A stretch of 64,000 nt of DNA, from assembly GCA_026214975.1 (NCBI GenBank), contig CM047808.1:62274583-62338582 (forward strand), written 5' to 3'. Below are positions 10,703 through 20,437 of this stretch, one piece after another (positions within the stretch are counted from its first letter, which is position 1; every line of letters begins with the position of its first letter). This DNA comes from Gentiana macrophylla. Lineage: Eukaryota > Streptophyta > Magnoliopsida > Gentianales > Gentianaceae. The notes below the pieces were generated by a model. It saw only the letters and a program-made list of their open reading frames with translations, was not told the DNA's origin and ran no database searches. Position numbers and translations under genes: made by a program.

Positions 10703-12133
10703 ATTATAAATTATTTTTTTCTGGAAAGACGAAAGCTTTATTAATATCGGATAAACCGAACTTACAACGCGGCCAAAACCCGCACTACAACATGGCAAAA
10801 CACCGCACTACAACGCGGCCTAACCGCACAACAAGCAACAAACAAAATAACAAAGCCGAATAATAGATCGGGTCGAGGGTGCTGAACCGAAGGAAACTTT
10901 TCCTCGGAAAATATTCCGATAAGGTGTCCAGACACATGGATCCTCTAGGCAATCTATTATTCGACCAACAACAAACAAAGAACTAAAACGAAACACACAA
11001 TACAAGAGAAAGACAATGTTGGGACAGATTGTCCACACCCTTGAATGCCTAAAGAAATATAGTTGCGCCTTTATTAACACCAATTGGTTTTAGTACAACG
11101 GTAAACGCTTGATCTTAACATGGTATCAGAGAGCCAGAGGTTACAGTATCGAACCCTGGTTGAAACATTATTTTTAAAAAAATTAAAAAATTGTGCAAGT
11201 GTTGGGACATTGCCCACACTTGAGGGGTGTTAGGACAGATTGTCCACACTCTTGGGACAGATTGTCCACACTCTTGATGAAGAAATTGTGCAATTGTGCA
11301 AGTGTTGGCCAGATTGCCAACACTTGAGGGGGGGTGTTGGGACAGATTGTCCACACTCTTGAATGCCTAATGAAATATATTTGCGCATTTATTAACACCA
11401 ATTGGTTTTATTACAACGGTAAGCGCTTGATCTTAACAGACAACCTAAACAGACTAAGAAAACCAAGACTTTCTTCCATGATATCACCACTGGAAAAACC
11501 GCCGCGCCACCCAACGCACCGCCACAAGCTACTACCCAATCAGAAAGAGCCCGCAAGCATGACTTTCCTTCCCAACCGGAAAAGCAACTGACGGAAGGAG
11601 ACGTGGACGAAACACGCATGGCAACCCAATCGCCGGAGATATCGAGCTGAAACCAACGATCCACTCCAGATGCAGACAAGACAACTACAGATCAAACCAC
11701 CTCCGTCCCAAGCAAGCCAAGCTTGTGGAGAAAAGACAGATTGGATTCAGCTTCTAGATGGGTTGAAGCAAAACCGTGACACAGCCCCAAAAACGGAAGA
11801 AATCCAAACGCCAGTCAAGTAGAAGAGGCCATACTCTGACTGACTTTCCACTCCATACTCTGACTGACGCCTAAGATCTGCAACCCGCCACCACCAAAGG
11901 CCGGAAACCGACAGGCCAGGCCAGAAATTGATAGCAGCCACAAAAGATGAAGCTTTGCAGATCAAGAAACAATATAGAATAAAGGAAAGATAATGAAATT
12001 ATAAGAAATATAAACAAGATGGGGACACCGGCAGCAATTATCGCCGCCGGCGTCGGAAACTTTGCTGAAAATGGAGAGCTAGCCGAGAGAAAAGTTTAGA
12101 GAGAGAAAGAAAGAGAAGAAAAGGTCGTGCGGC
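10703..12133 (-). mobile_element. Non-autonomous poly(A) retroposon, split by a TRIM
   Basis: A minus-strand insertion with an AATAAA signal and an A-rich tail near 10710-10755 and a pyrimidine-rich 5' end near 12133. It is flanked by a 15-bp direct repeat, TATTTATTTATTATT, at 10688-10702 and 12134-12148, which is a typical LINE-mediated target-site duplication. About 1 kb remains once the nested TRIM is removed. I see no ORF2-like coding sequence, so it is a LINE-derived non-autonomous copy or a processed transcript of unknown origin. Confidence 0.75.
11017..11438 (+). mobile_element. TRIM element (miniature LTR retrotransposon), intact
   Basis: Two 104-bp direct terminal repeats (11017-11120 and 11335-11438), both TGTTGGGACAGATTGTCCAC to CTTGATCTTAACA, surround a 214-bp interior. 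A primer binding site (TGGTATCAGAG, initiator tRNA-Met type) starts at 11121 and a polypurine tract (CTTGAGGGGGGG) ends at 11334. The 5-bp target duplication GACAA is perfect (11012-11016 and 11439-11443). There is no coding capacity; such elements move with enzymes from other LTR elements. It sits inside the retroposon at 10703-12133, so it is the younger insertion. Confidence 0.93.
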
Positions 12134-12142
12134 TATTTATTT

Positions 12143-12502
12143 ATTATTTACACAGGTAAAAAAGGAATTTAGTTCTTATATTTCCCTCTCTAGGTCATAG
12201 TACGTAATGAAACGATGTCCTAGTCTTTGTCAGATAAAAATAAACTAATTTCAAGTATGACTAATTCTATGGATATCAATATGTAATTTTCAACTTAAGC
12301 TTCATATACCATATGAGGAAAAGTTGTACGTCCACGACTTAAAACAACCGATTCGGGTTCAACACTATCTTATCTGAATTAATGCATACAATCACAATCC
12401 TCTGTATGATGACATTTGTTCATTGAGTTTAGTGGTAATTGACCACGTAGAATTCACTATATGAACAAGAAGATAACACATAAGCCGTTAATTATAAAAT
12501 CA
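12143..12502 (+). repeat. Direct repeat A, left copy
   Basis: A 330-360 bp non-coding segment repeated in the same orientation at 19561-19875. Shared phrases include CTCTCTAGGTCATAGTA and CTTCATATACCATATGAGGA. The right copy lacks about 30 bp. The two copies flank the Gypsy-like element. Confidence 0.8.
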
Positions 12503-12524
12503 AGTGTGTTGGACATTTGAGGCC

Positions 12525-13141
12525 TGACGATGCTGAAAATCGTCTGTTGATAAATTCGGGCCGTATTTTCTCTATTGACAATGAATTCAAGACTATGCCC
12601 TAAATAAGAAGAAGATTTTGTGTTTATGTTTAGACTGAGCCTGAGATTTTCAAGTTGCCTACGTATCCTGTGTATTTAGCAGGAATCATTTTTATTCATA
12701 GTTCCTGGGATTGTTTATATAGATGACCTTTTTTCCAAGGCATGCCTATGTCGTGTCCATTATGGACTCTATTTCGTATCCCTCAAGGATTGGATTTGTA
12801 CGTGTTAGTCCCCTTGATTTTAGGAGATAATCAAGTGTGTTTGAAGAATAGATTTATCATAGAGGATTCTTTTCATAACTGTCTTTTAATATAAGCACGT
12901 GGGCTAAACATCGGGGATTGCTCCGGCCGACCTGCGTCGAGCCCCCGAGGCCGTTATGGCCCGAACTCCGCTGACCCAACTCCGTTGCGTCCTGACCGAC
13001 CTGTGGTGGACTAGGAAGCAAGTCAGGCTGATCTCTCACCCGGGGTTTAGATACGCCCTGAGACTGAAAACGGGGCTCCTGGCCCATAAAGTTGATATTT
13101 TCTCTTTCTTTATTTATTGTTTTATCGATTTGAGGGTGACA
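12525..13141 (-). repeat. 3' LTR of Tat-like Gypsy element
   Basis: Starts TGACGATGCTGAAAATCG on the plus strand and ends GAGGGTGACA. It aligns along its length with the copy at 18905, for example GACTATGCCCTAAATAAG and GGACTCTATTT(C/T)GTATCCC. Confidence 0.8.
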
Positions 13142-13719
13142 AGTGGTGGGGTGTAGTCTGACCTCGATAATAAGCCCCCCGGATCTAGCTGAGCCTTTCT
13201 GATCAGGTGAGATCTTCTTAGAGGTGCAGCTTGGTCACCGTCATCTAGATTTGTAGAAATTCTGTTAACTTGCTTTTGCCAGGTTGTAGAGTTACCGTTA
13301 TGACTACCCCGGGAATCGAAGTGTTTTTACCCACCTCACTTGAAGTGGGATGGTTTATTGAGAATTTGTTTGGGGGTAATAACCCATGTGGAATCAATTG
13401 TCCATTCATCTGCTTCTATCCGCTTTAAATCAGAAGATCGAAGCCGATTGCTTATTTTATTCTCTCAATTCTTACCTTTACAAGTAACCTCTCGTCTCTT
13501 ATTCTTCATATTTTTCTTACTCAGTTCATGTAAGTTTCGAGTATTAAGTCTGAGCCCCTGCGTAGGCTTTCGAGTTAGATCCAGAATTTGAAAGTGAGGT
13601 ATATATCGTAGTTTTTGAGGTAATCCTCTGGTTTCCTCCTGTTCCTGAGCCCCTTCCTTCTTCTTCTCGTCCTTCTTCGGAACTTCTGATTTCGTTCTTG
13701 GCCTGAAGATACAAAAAAC

Positions 13720-15728
13720 CATGAGGGATAACATAGTTAATTATGGGGTGGACTCCAAACTTAAGCAGAGCGAAATAGAGGCCCTTTGCAATGCCTACGG
13801 AATTTACCAAGGGGTTTATACCACTACTAAGCCTGTCGATCCCCAGAAGTACTCTTACTTGCCACCGGACGGGTTTTGAGCCGTTTACGAGGCTCAACTC
13901 CAGAGTCGGTTGAGGCTTCATTGGTGTCCGGCCTACTTGGCCGTTCTACGGTATTATAATATAGGCACTGACTAGGTCGCCCAAATGGGGTTAGAAACAT
14001 TATAGGGTTTCCCATCTTCTGTAGGGTGATCGGAGTCTCATTCTCTGTAAACTTTTTTAGGGCCTTTTTACCAAATTAAAAAGGTCCAAAATAGCTCCGG
14101 GTTGTACTATTACCCTTGCCGAACTGGCGTTCCTCGGGTGGTCTTTGACAGACTTTCCTCTTTTAAGGGATGGAAGTATCAATTCTTCTTTTTTCATACT
14201 GAGAGGAGAGCAAGACTGAGCCTTTGGAATTCGGACCCTATGCCCAAAGATGTTTGTCCCGTCGACATTGATAGGGATGTTCTTCGGGGCATCGGTGCTT
14301 CCAAAATATGTATAAGGGTTAAAAAGTTTTCCTCCCAACCACTTGACCTTGCTCGGTTGGCCGAAGCAGGGCCTGATCCTTATGTTTCTCTGAATCCCAC
14401 CGATAGAGATGCCTGTAGGGGCTTTTACTTGTAATTTTGCTTTACTTTCATTCTTATCGCTTTGCTCCTAACTGACTTATTTTCTGTTTTGTTACTTTTT
14501 ACTGAGTGCCTTGGCTAGCTTATTGGCTACGGCCAGGACTGACGAGGCTAATGAGAATCAGCAGGAACAAAGAGAGTACACCGAGAGGACTTTGAGTGTG
14601 GATCCCTCTCCTACCCATACTGTGGGTTCAACTCTAGGCGTTGCTATAGTTCCAACGTGTTTGTTTTCCTGATGACACTGTGCTGCAATCTCCCACTTCT
14701 GGGGTGGAGCATAATCCCTGTCAGCTTTTCCCTACAATATGATGTTGGAAGAAAAGGAGGAAGAGGACGAGGATGAGGTTCCTCTCCGGAGAGGGGATAG
14801 CCGAACTGAGATCGGCGAGACCAGTGACAGGAGATCTAAAAAGAGTTATAGACCTGCCATTACCCCAGGTCCCTCTACCTAAGATGAGAAGGTTGCCGCA
14901 ATTGAGCATGGTGCAATTTATGAGGTTTCCGACATGGTACTTGCTAAGGCTGGATTCAAAGCCATGAAACATATAAGTCTTTTTTCAAGTTTATGTCTTG
15001 GCACTCTTAACTTTGGTTGAATTTCTTATATACAATCTCCAATTTGTACATGGCACTCTTGTTGGCAAAGAGGCATTTAAGAGATTAGCCGTGTTCTATA
15101 CTAACACAGTTCATTCTGAGAAGAAGATGGCCGAACTAATGAAAACAGCCTCTGAGTATCGGAAAAAGGTCAAGGATGTGACCAAGGACAAAGTTCTCAA
15201 CGAATAACTCCAAACTCAAGCAGCAAAATAGAAGGTCTTAGGGGATAGGTATGCCGTAAGTCTTTAATCTGCATCAAATAAGAATTTGAAGGAGATGACT
15301 GAGCTAGAGCAGACGGTCGCAAAGCTTTGAGCTGGGAAGAACGCCTTGGCGGCTAAACCGGAGGTTGGCCCTGTTCAAGCTATTAGAAGTTTCAAGGCTT
15401 CTACGGAGCTCTCCCAAGCCTTGGACCTTCTGTTAGCCCCCTTGGTAAACTTCAGCTATTCCCTGGTGGTTGCCCCAATTTGTTGGGCTTTCTATAGAGA
15501 GCCTTGCCAACAAAGCTTATTACAAACCTGGCATGGAGCAGGTCTATTAAGATCGTCTGAAGGACATCAAGGAATGAGTGTATATAGTGTCTAAGTGTGG
15601 TAGACGCACTACAGATGCTCGTCAGGCTTGCTCTTCAGCTCTTGTTGGAGTTACCTCTGCTACTACTTCAGAAAATCCTCTTTCCTTCGGAGAGCCCGGG
15701 CAGAACTCTGGCTCCAATGGATATTAGG
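13720..15728 (+). pseudogene. Antisense extra ORF of Gypsy element (Transposase_28-like)
   Basis: A plus-strand frame, opposite to gag-protease of the same element. From about 13735 it reads QSEIEALCNAYGI and KYSYLPPDGF-stop-AVYEAQLQSRLRL, then after stops and a spacer YYYPCRTGVPRVVFDRLSS, SFKGWKYQFFFFHTE and RGIGASKICIRV (to 14434). The order, an acidic start, a PPxG-xxVYEa-LraGLR block and a GWKxxFFF block, matches the plant family annotated as putative gypsy-type transposon (Pfam Transposase_28), whose function is unknown. A degraded charged region follows to about 15728, ending SFGEPGQNSGSNGY. There are many stops and shifts. Extra antisense ORFs are known in the Tat lineage; the family call is from memory of the motif pattern. 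Confidence 0.6.
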
Positions 15729-16019
15729 CTCTTAGACTTGTAATTTTTTTTTGTAAAAACTTAATAATTTTTGAATAACATATACAATATTTTTAGAATA
15801 AATGCAAGAATTTTTACTAAGTGTTTTTACCTTAGCTTTACTTTTAGCGTTTATTTTAAGCACTTACAAACTGTGTTAGGGTACCTTGAATGCCCTAGTA
15901 AGCCATGCATACACTTGAATTTTTGGATGTCATACTTAGTAATTAGTGCGATTTTTGCCACTGAGTCTGACCTGGAGAGCTCGGCAATTGAAGACTTAGA
16001 AAATTTGGCTTTTATAAGC

Positions 16020-16612
16020 TTTCTGAGTCTAACCTGTAGAGCTCAGTTTGTTTGTCTTCCTAACTTAACGATTTGGTCGAGTCCGTCCCGTGGAGCTCAG
16101 TTTTTTTCTGTCCTGCAGACTTAACAATTTGTCTGAGTCTGTCCTGCGGAGCTCAGTTTGTCTGCCCGGCCGACATAACGATTTGGCGGAGTCCGTCCTA
16201 TGAAGCTCAGTTTTTCTGTCTTGCAAACATAATAATTTTGCCGAGTCCATCATACGGAGCTAAGTTTGTATGTCCTGTAGACTTAACTATTTGGCCGAGT
16301 CCATCCTACGGAGCTAGGTTTGTCTGTCTTGCAGACTTAACGATTTGGCTGAGTCCGTCCTGCGGAGCTCAGTTTGACTGTCCTGTAGACTTAACACTTT
16401 GACTGAATCTATCTTGGGGAGCTCACTTTGTCTGTCCTATACACTTAACGATTTAACTGAGTCCGTCCTGCGGAGCTCAGTTTGTCTGTCATGCAGACTT
16501 AACGATTTGGCTTAATACGTCTTGCGGAGCTCAGTTTGTCTATCCTGCTGACTTAACGCTTTGCCAGAGTCCGTCATGCGGAGCTCAGTTTGTTTGTCCC
16601 ACAGTCTTAATT
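16020..16612. repeat. 54-bp tandem repeat array (about 11 copies)
   Basis: Successive units contain GAGTCCGTCCTGCGGAGCTC, then AGTTTGTCTGTCCTGCAGAC and TTAACGATTTGGC, with scattered substitutions. The best-preserved units measure exactly 54 bp. Because 54 is a multiple of three, both strands show spurious open frames with an 18-residue periodicity. It lies inside the Gypsy element next to the protease relic. Confidence 0.92.
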
Positions 16613-16898
16613 TAATTGCATAAAATGGAAAATAAAAATATTATTGAAGTAATGTCAATTGAGTACTCACTAGTACAACTTCTTTAAAACATATCAGAAT
16701 TGAAAAATCCATATTAAAATTGCACTATAACAAATAAAGTAAATTATAGACTTTCAAAACATGTCCGAGAGCGCATGACCTAGCTCTCCATCAAGATCTT
16801 CCTCTTCTATCGAGCATCTCATGTCAGAACAACACATTTCCTTTTGATAGTGGCTGCGTAGCAGCTCCTGGCTGCTTCCATATCCCCTTAACCTCGAC

Positions 16899-17330
16899 CT
16901 ACCCTTCTGCGGTGAGGAACTTTAAACTGATATGAGCAAGGGAGATCACAGCTCGGAGATCAATCAAGGCCGATTTTCCCATGATGATGTTATATGCAGC
17001 TAGGGCCTTGACCACGACATAGATTACCAAAAGGGTACTTCCCCTTGGTTCTCGTCCAAATATGGTGGCTAGACTTATCATCCCCATGCGATGAATTGGG
17101 GGTCCGGAAAAGCCAAACAGCAGAGAGGAAACATGTGTCAACTCTGAATCTTTTAACTTTATTGATTGAAAGATTGATTAATAGAGGACATTGATGGAAC
17201 TTCCAATGTCTACGTAAATCCTCTTCATAAGGTTCTTGTGCACCACGGCCTATATGACTAGTCCCTAATTATTTATAACCAAAAAGAGTAGGTCTCGAGG
17301 AACATAGGTTACCTCGCTAACTGGCCTCTA
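16899..17330 (-). pseudogene. Gypsy (Tat-type) aspartic protease remnant
   Basis: The readable part (17141-16899) is LLFGFSGPPIHRMGMISL then RGSTLLVIYVVVKALAAYNI followed by IMGKSALIDLRAVISLAHIS. This matches the C-terminal half of the retropepsin of Tat/Ogre-type Gypsy elements (flap-side F-x-G block and the AYNxIxGRxxL block). The upstream part with the expected catalytic Asp triad is broken by stops. Nothing of reverse transcriptase follows. Confidence 0.7.
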
Positions 17331-17539
17331 ACTTCTGCTAGACACAGAAGACCCTGCAGATCGACTGATCTATTTTCCCACTTTGCCAAATGCATTGTTG
17401 GGGCCGCCTACAATGGTGTTGATAGTGTTGATGGGGCGGTTGTCTAGTTTTCGATTATAATCTGAAGAACGGTCCCTTCTCCATTACGGCTATCCTCCCT
17501 GCCCCGGTCTTAGTTGTAGTTCCGATGCTTGAAGTCTCT

Positions 17540-18684
17540 GCGACCTCATGGCTTAGAGTTTTGAGATCGGTCGATGAATTCATCCAGTTTTCCTTCCATG
17601 ATGGCTGCATCGATGTCTCTTTTCATCTCCTGGAAGCTCTCTGAGTCGTGCCAAACATCCTTATGATAGGCACAAAATTTGCTCTGATCCTTCCTTTCCG
17701 GAGGCCCTCGCATCGGAGGTGGAGTTCAGGCCTTGCCCTTTCTTTCCATTATATAAAGAACCTGTACGTGTGATTTGTTCGGAGGGATGAAGTCCCTCAC
17801 TTTCACAACTACTTTCTTACCTAGCTGATCTGTGACTGGGGCATTCATGCGGTCCCAAACTGTCTTCCTCTTTTTGTCAAACTTGTCCTCTGTCTTCTCT
17901 TTCTTGGATTATCCTCTTTCCGATTCACGTTTTAACCAGTTAGCTCCATCTCCCTAGCAATGCTTGTAAGTGACCTCAACACATTCCTCTATAGTCCTAG
18001 GAAGCTTGTTGTCCAGCTTAGCATAAAATATTCCTTATTGTAGTCCTGCTACGAAGGAAGTCACCAGAAGGTGCTCATTAGCGTCCTGAACCTGGGCGGA
18101 CTCCTCATTAAACCTTTTAAGGTATTGGATCACTGTCACCTTTTTCTTCTGTTTGATAGTAAGGAGATGAGTTGCATTCCTCTGTAAAGGCTGAGCCGTA
18201 TTGAAAGCATGAATGAAATTTCTGGTCAGAGTTCCGATGTCAGAGATCGACCTCGGTGGATCTTCCTGAACCACTCACGAGCCCTGCCCGTGAGCAAAGC
18301 AAGAAAAGCCTTGCACTTTATATCATCAGGGGCACAATACAGGTTCATGTGCATCAAGTATTGATGCAAGTGATCATATGGGTCATTGGATCCATTGTAT
18401 GGTTCTAACTTCGGAACCTTAAAGCCTATGGGTCGGGGATACTCTTCCATTTATGCAAAAAACGGTGATATGAACAAGAATTCATCCGGTCTCTGAACCA
18501 GTATGGCATCGAGCTCTGCTCTAACAAATTCCTGTGCTCGAGCATCGAGCTGCGTCCTTCCCATGGTGGAGTCGGACGATATATCATGTTGTTTCGGGGG
18601 AGGTGGAAAAGGAGGTGTATGTTCGTGTGTGTCCTCCCCTTGTATGGCTTCCTGGAGGATGGCTTGCCCGGCAGCAGCGTCCAT
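17540..18684 (-). pseudogene. Gypsy (Tat-type) gag remnant
   Basis: The frame starts at 18684 (MDAAAGQAILQEAIQGED). An in-frame stop sits at 18453-18451 and the same frame resumes with MEEYPRPIGFKVPKLEPYNG, then HQYLMHMNLYCAPDDIKCKA and REWFRKI, the retrotransposon gag core. A frameshift near 18250 continues in NFIHAFNTAQPLQRNATHLL and KRFNEESAQVQDANE to 18035. Further on, near 17720-17580, FCAYHKDVWHDSESF is the C..H..H/C zinc-binding-like box that replaces the CCHC knuckle in this lineage. Capsid identity is clear; the gene is dead. Confidence 0.8.
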
Positions 18685-18904
18685 AGCCGCTAACTACTCC
18701 ACCAGTGCTTGCTGGCTTGATCGAATTCAATTTTGTCGTGTTGTTGAGGCTGATTGTTGGTATTGGCATATGTTTCCACCCAATTATCAGCGTTTTGACC
18801 ACCATCATGGGCGTTTGCTACGGCTGTTTGTTTGCGTGTTTTGGGGGCATGGTTAGGATCCTGAATAAATTGCCAGTTGGAAATGCCCTTCTTCTAGCGC
18901 CAAT

Positions 18905-19530
18905 TGACGATGCTAGAAATCTTCTATAGATAAATTCGGGCAGTATTTTCCCTAGTTACAATGAATTCAAGACTATGCCCTAAATAAGCAGAAGATTTTG
19001 TGTTTATGTTTAGACTAAGCCTGAGATTATGAATCTCAATTTTCCTACATACCTGTGTATTTAGCAGGAATCTAGTCTATTCGTAGTTCGTGAGATTGTT
19101 TATATACAGGACCTTTTTTCCAAGGCATGCATGTGCCGTGTCCATTATGGACTCTATTTTGTATCCCTTAGGGATTGGATTCGTATGTGTTAATCTCCTT
19201 GATTTTAGGAGATAATCACGGTGTTTGAATAATAGGTTTAGAGTCTTTATGACTGATGATTCTTTCCATAATTATCTTTTACTATAGTCACATAGGCTAA
19301 ACATCAGGGATTGCTCTGGCCGACCTGCGTTGATTCCTCGAGGCCGTTACAGCCCGAACTACGCTGACCCAACTCCGTTGCGCCCTGACCGACCTGCGGT
19401 GGACAGGAAAGCGGGTCAGGACGATCTCCCACCTAAGGTTTAGATCCGCCTGTAGGCTTGATGTAAGGCTAGCTTATGGCCCTTAAAGTTTGTATTTTCT
19501 CTGTCTTTATCTATTGTTTGATCGATGTTT
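18905..19530 (-). repeat. 5' LTR of Tat-like Gypsy element
   Basis: Starts TGACGATGCTAGAAATC on the plus strand, next to the putative primer binding site, and parallels 12525-13141. Its outer end after GATCGATG differs from the other copy, so the terminus looks eroded. Confidence 0.75.
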
Positions 19531-19560
19531 TTTTATTATTTGTTTTCTAATTTTTTATTT

Positions 19561-19875
19561 TTATTTACACACGTAAAAAAGAAATTTACTTTTTATAATT
19601 CCCTCTCTAGGTCATAGTAATGAAACGATGTACTAGTCTTTGTCAGGTAAATATAAACTATTTTCACGTATGACTAATTCTATGGATATCAATATGTAAT
19701 TTTCATCTTAAGCTTCATATACCATATGAGGAATAGTTGTACGTTCAACATTTTATTATCTGAATTAATACATCCAATCACAATCAATGACATTTGTTCA
19801 TTGGGTTTGGTGGTGATTGACCAATAAAATTTACCATTGAACAAGAAGATAACCCATCAGCCGTTAATTGTAAAT
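19561..19875 (+). repeat. Direct repeat A, right copy
   Basis: Matches 12143-12502 in the same orientation and lies just outside the right LTR of the Gypsy element. It lacks about 30 bp that follow GTTGTACGT in the left copy. Confidence 0.8.
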
Positions 19876-19910
19876 GATTAAGATACAGAAAGGTTATTAG
19901 ATATATAATA

Positions 19911-20141
19911 CTCCTTCCGTCCCACTTTATTTGTCCTGTTTGACTTTTCAAAGAGGTTTTGACTAGCGTATTTAATGCTTTTAATCTCATTAAATGATCC
20001 AATATTTTTACATATGATAAAGTATTACTGAAATGACATAATGTAAAAATATTGGATTTGAATGAGATTCAAAGCATTAAATACGCTAGTCAAAATCTCT
20101 TTAAAAAGTCAAACATGACAAATAAAATGGGACGGAGGGAG
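19911..20141. mobile_element. Stowaway-like MITE
   Basis: 231 bp with long terminal inverted repeats: CTCCTTCCGTCCCACTTTAT on the left, mirrored on the right by ATGGGACGGAGGGAG. It is flanked by TA on both sides (19909-19910 and 20142-20143). Most of the element can fold back on itself (GACTAGCGTATTTAATGC pairs with GCATTAAATACGCTAGTC). CTCCCTCCGTCCC ends with a TA duplication mark Tc1/Mariner-related Stowaway MITEs. Confidence 0.92.
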
Positions 20142-20160
20142 TATTAATTATATATCTCCC

Positions 20161-20266
20161 TATCATAATTGTAAGTGTTTACCGTTGTACTAAAACCAAT
20201 TGGTGTCAATAAATGCGCTACTATATTTCTTTAGGTATTCAAGAGTATGGACAATCTGTCCAAACA
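20161..20266 (-). repeat. Solo LTR of the TRIM family
   Basis: On the minus strand it starts TGTTTGGACAGATTGTCCAT at 20266 and follows the TRIM LTR at 11017 to GGTTTTAGTACAACGGTAAA. The terminal GATCTTAACA has decayed. No second LTR or interior is adjacent. Confidence 0.8.
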
Positions 20267-20437
20267 AAGGTATAAGTTTCAGAGACGTGAAAAACAAAAT
20301 ATATGTGTGTATGATGTATGTAAGGTAACCCAGAGAAAAAAGATTTTCTCTTTCTCTTACTAGTTTCTCTCCCCGTTTTTCCTCTATTCCCCATTGTTTC
20401 TCCCCTACTACCGGTGCAGCTCTTCCGGTGGCTCTAG

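Larger units (their letters stand above)
12525..19530 (-). mobile_element. Non-autonomous Tat-like Ty3/Gypsy element
   Basis: Two direct LTRs of about 620 bp (12525-13141 and 18905-19530) enclose about 5.8 kb. On the minus strand gag (18684-17540) is followed by a protease relic (17330-16899). Reverse transcriptase, RNase H and integrase are absent. The rest of the interior holds a 54-bp tandem array and a plus-strand reading frame. A putative primer binding site abuts the right LTR (minus-strand TTGGCGCTAGAAGAAGGGC) and a G-rich tract, CCGGGGGGCT, lies near the left LTR. I could not find a clean target duplication. Confidence 0.8.

Noticed and set aside
16073..16402. Cys-rich 109-codon plus-strand frame with 18-residue repeats
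   Set aside because: A product of the 54-bp tandem array, whose unit is divisible by three; not a real gene.
15960..16620. Possible CRISPR-like array
   Set aside because: Units are directly adjacent with no unique spacers, and the genome is a plant; it is a minisatellite.
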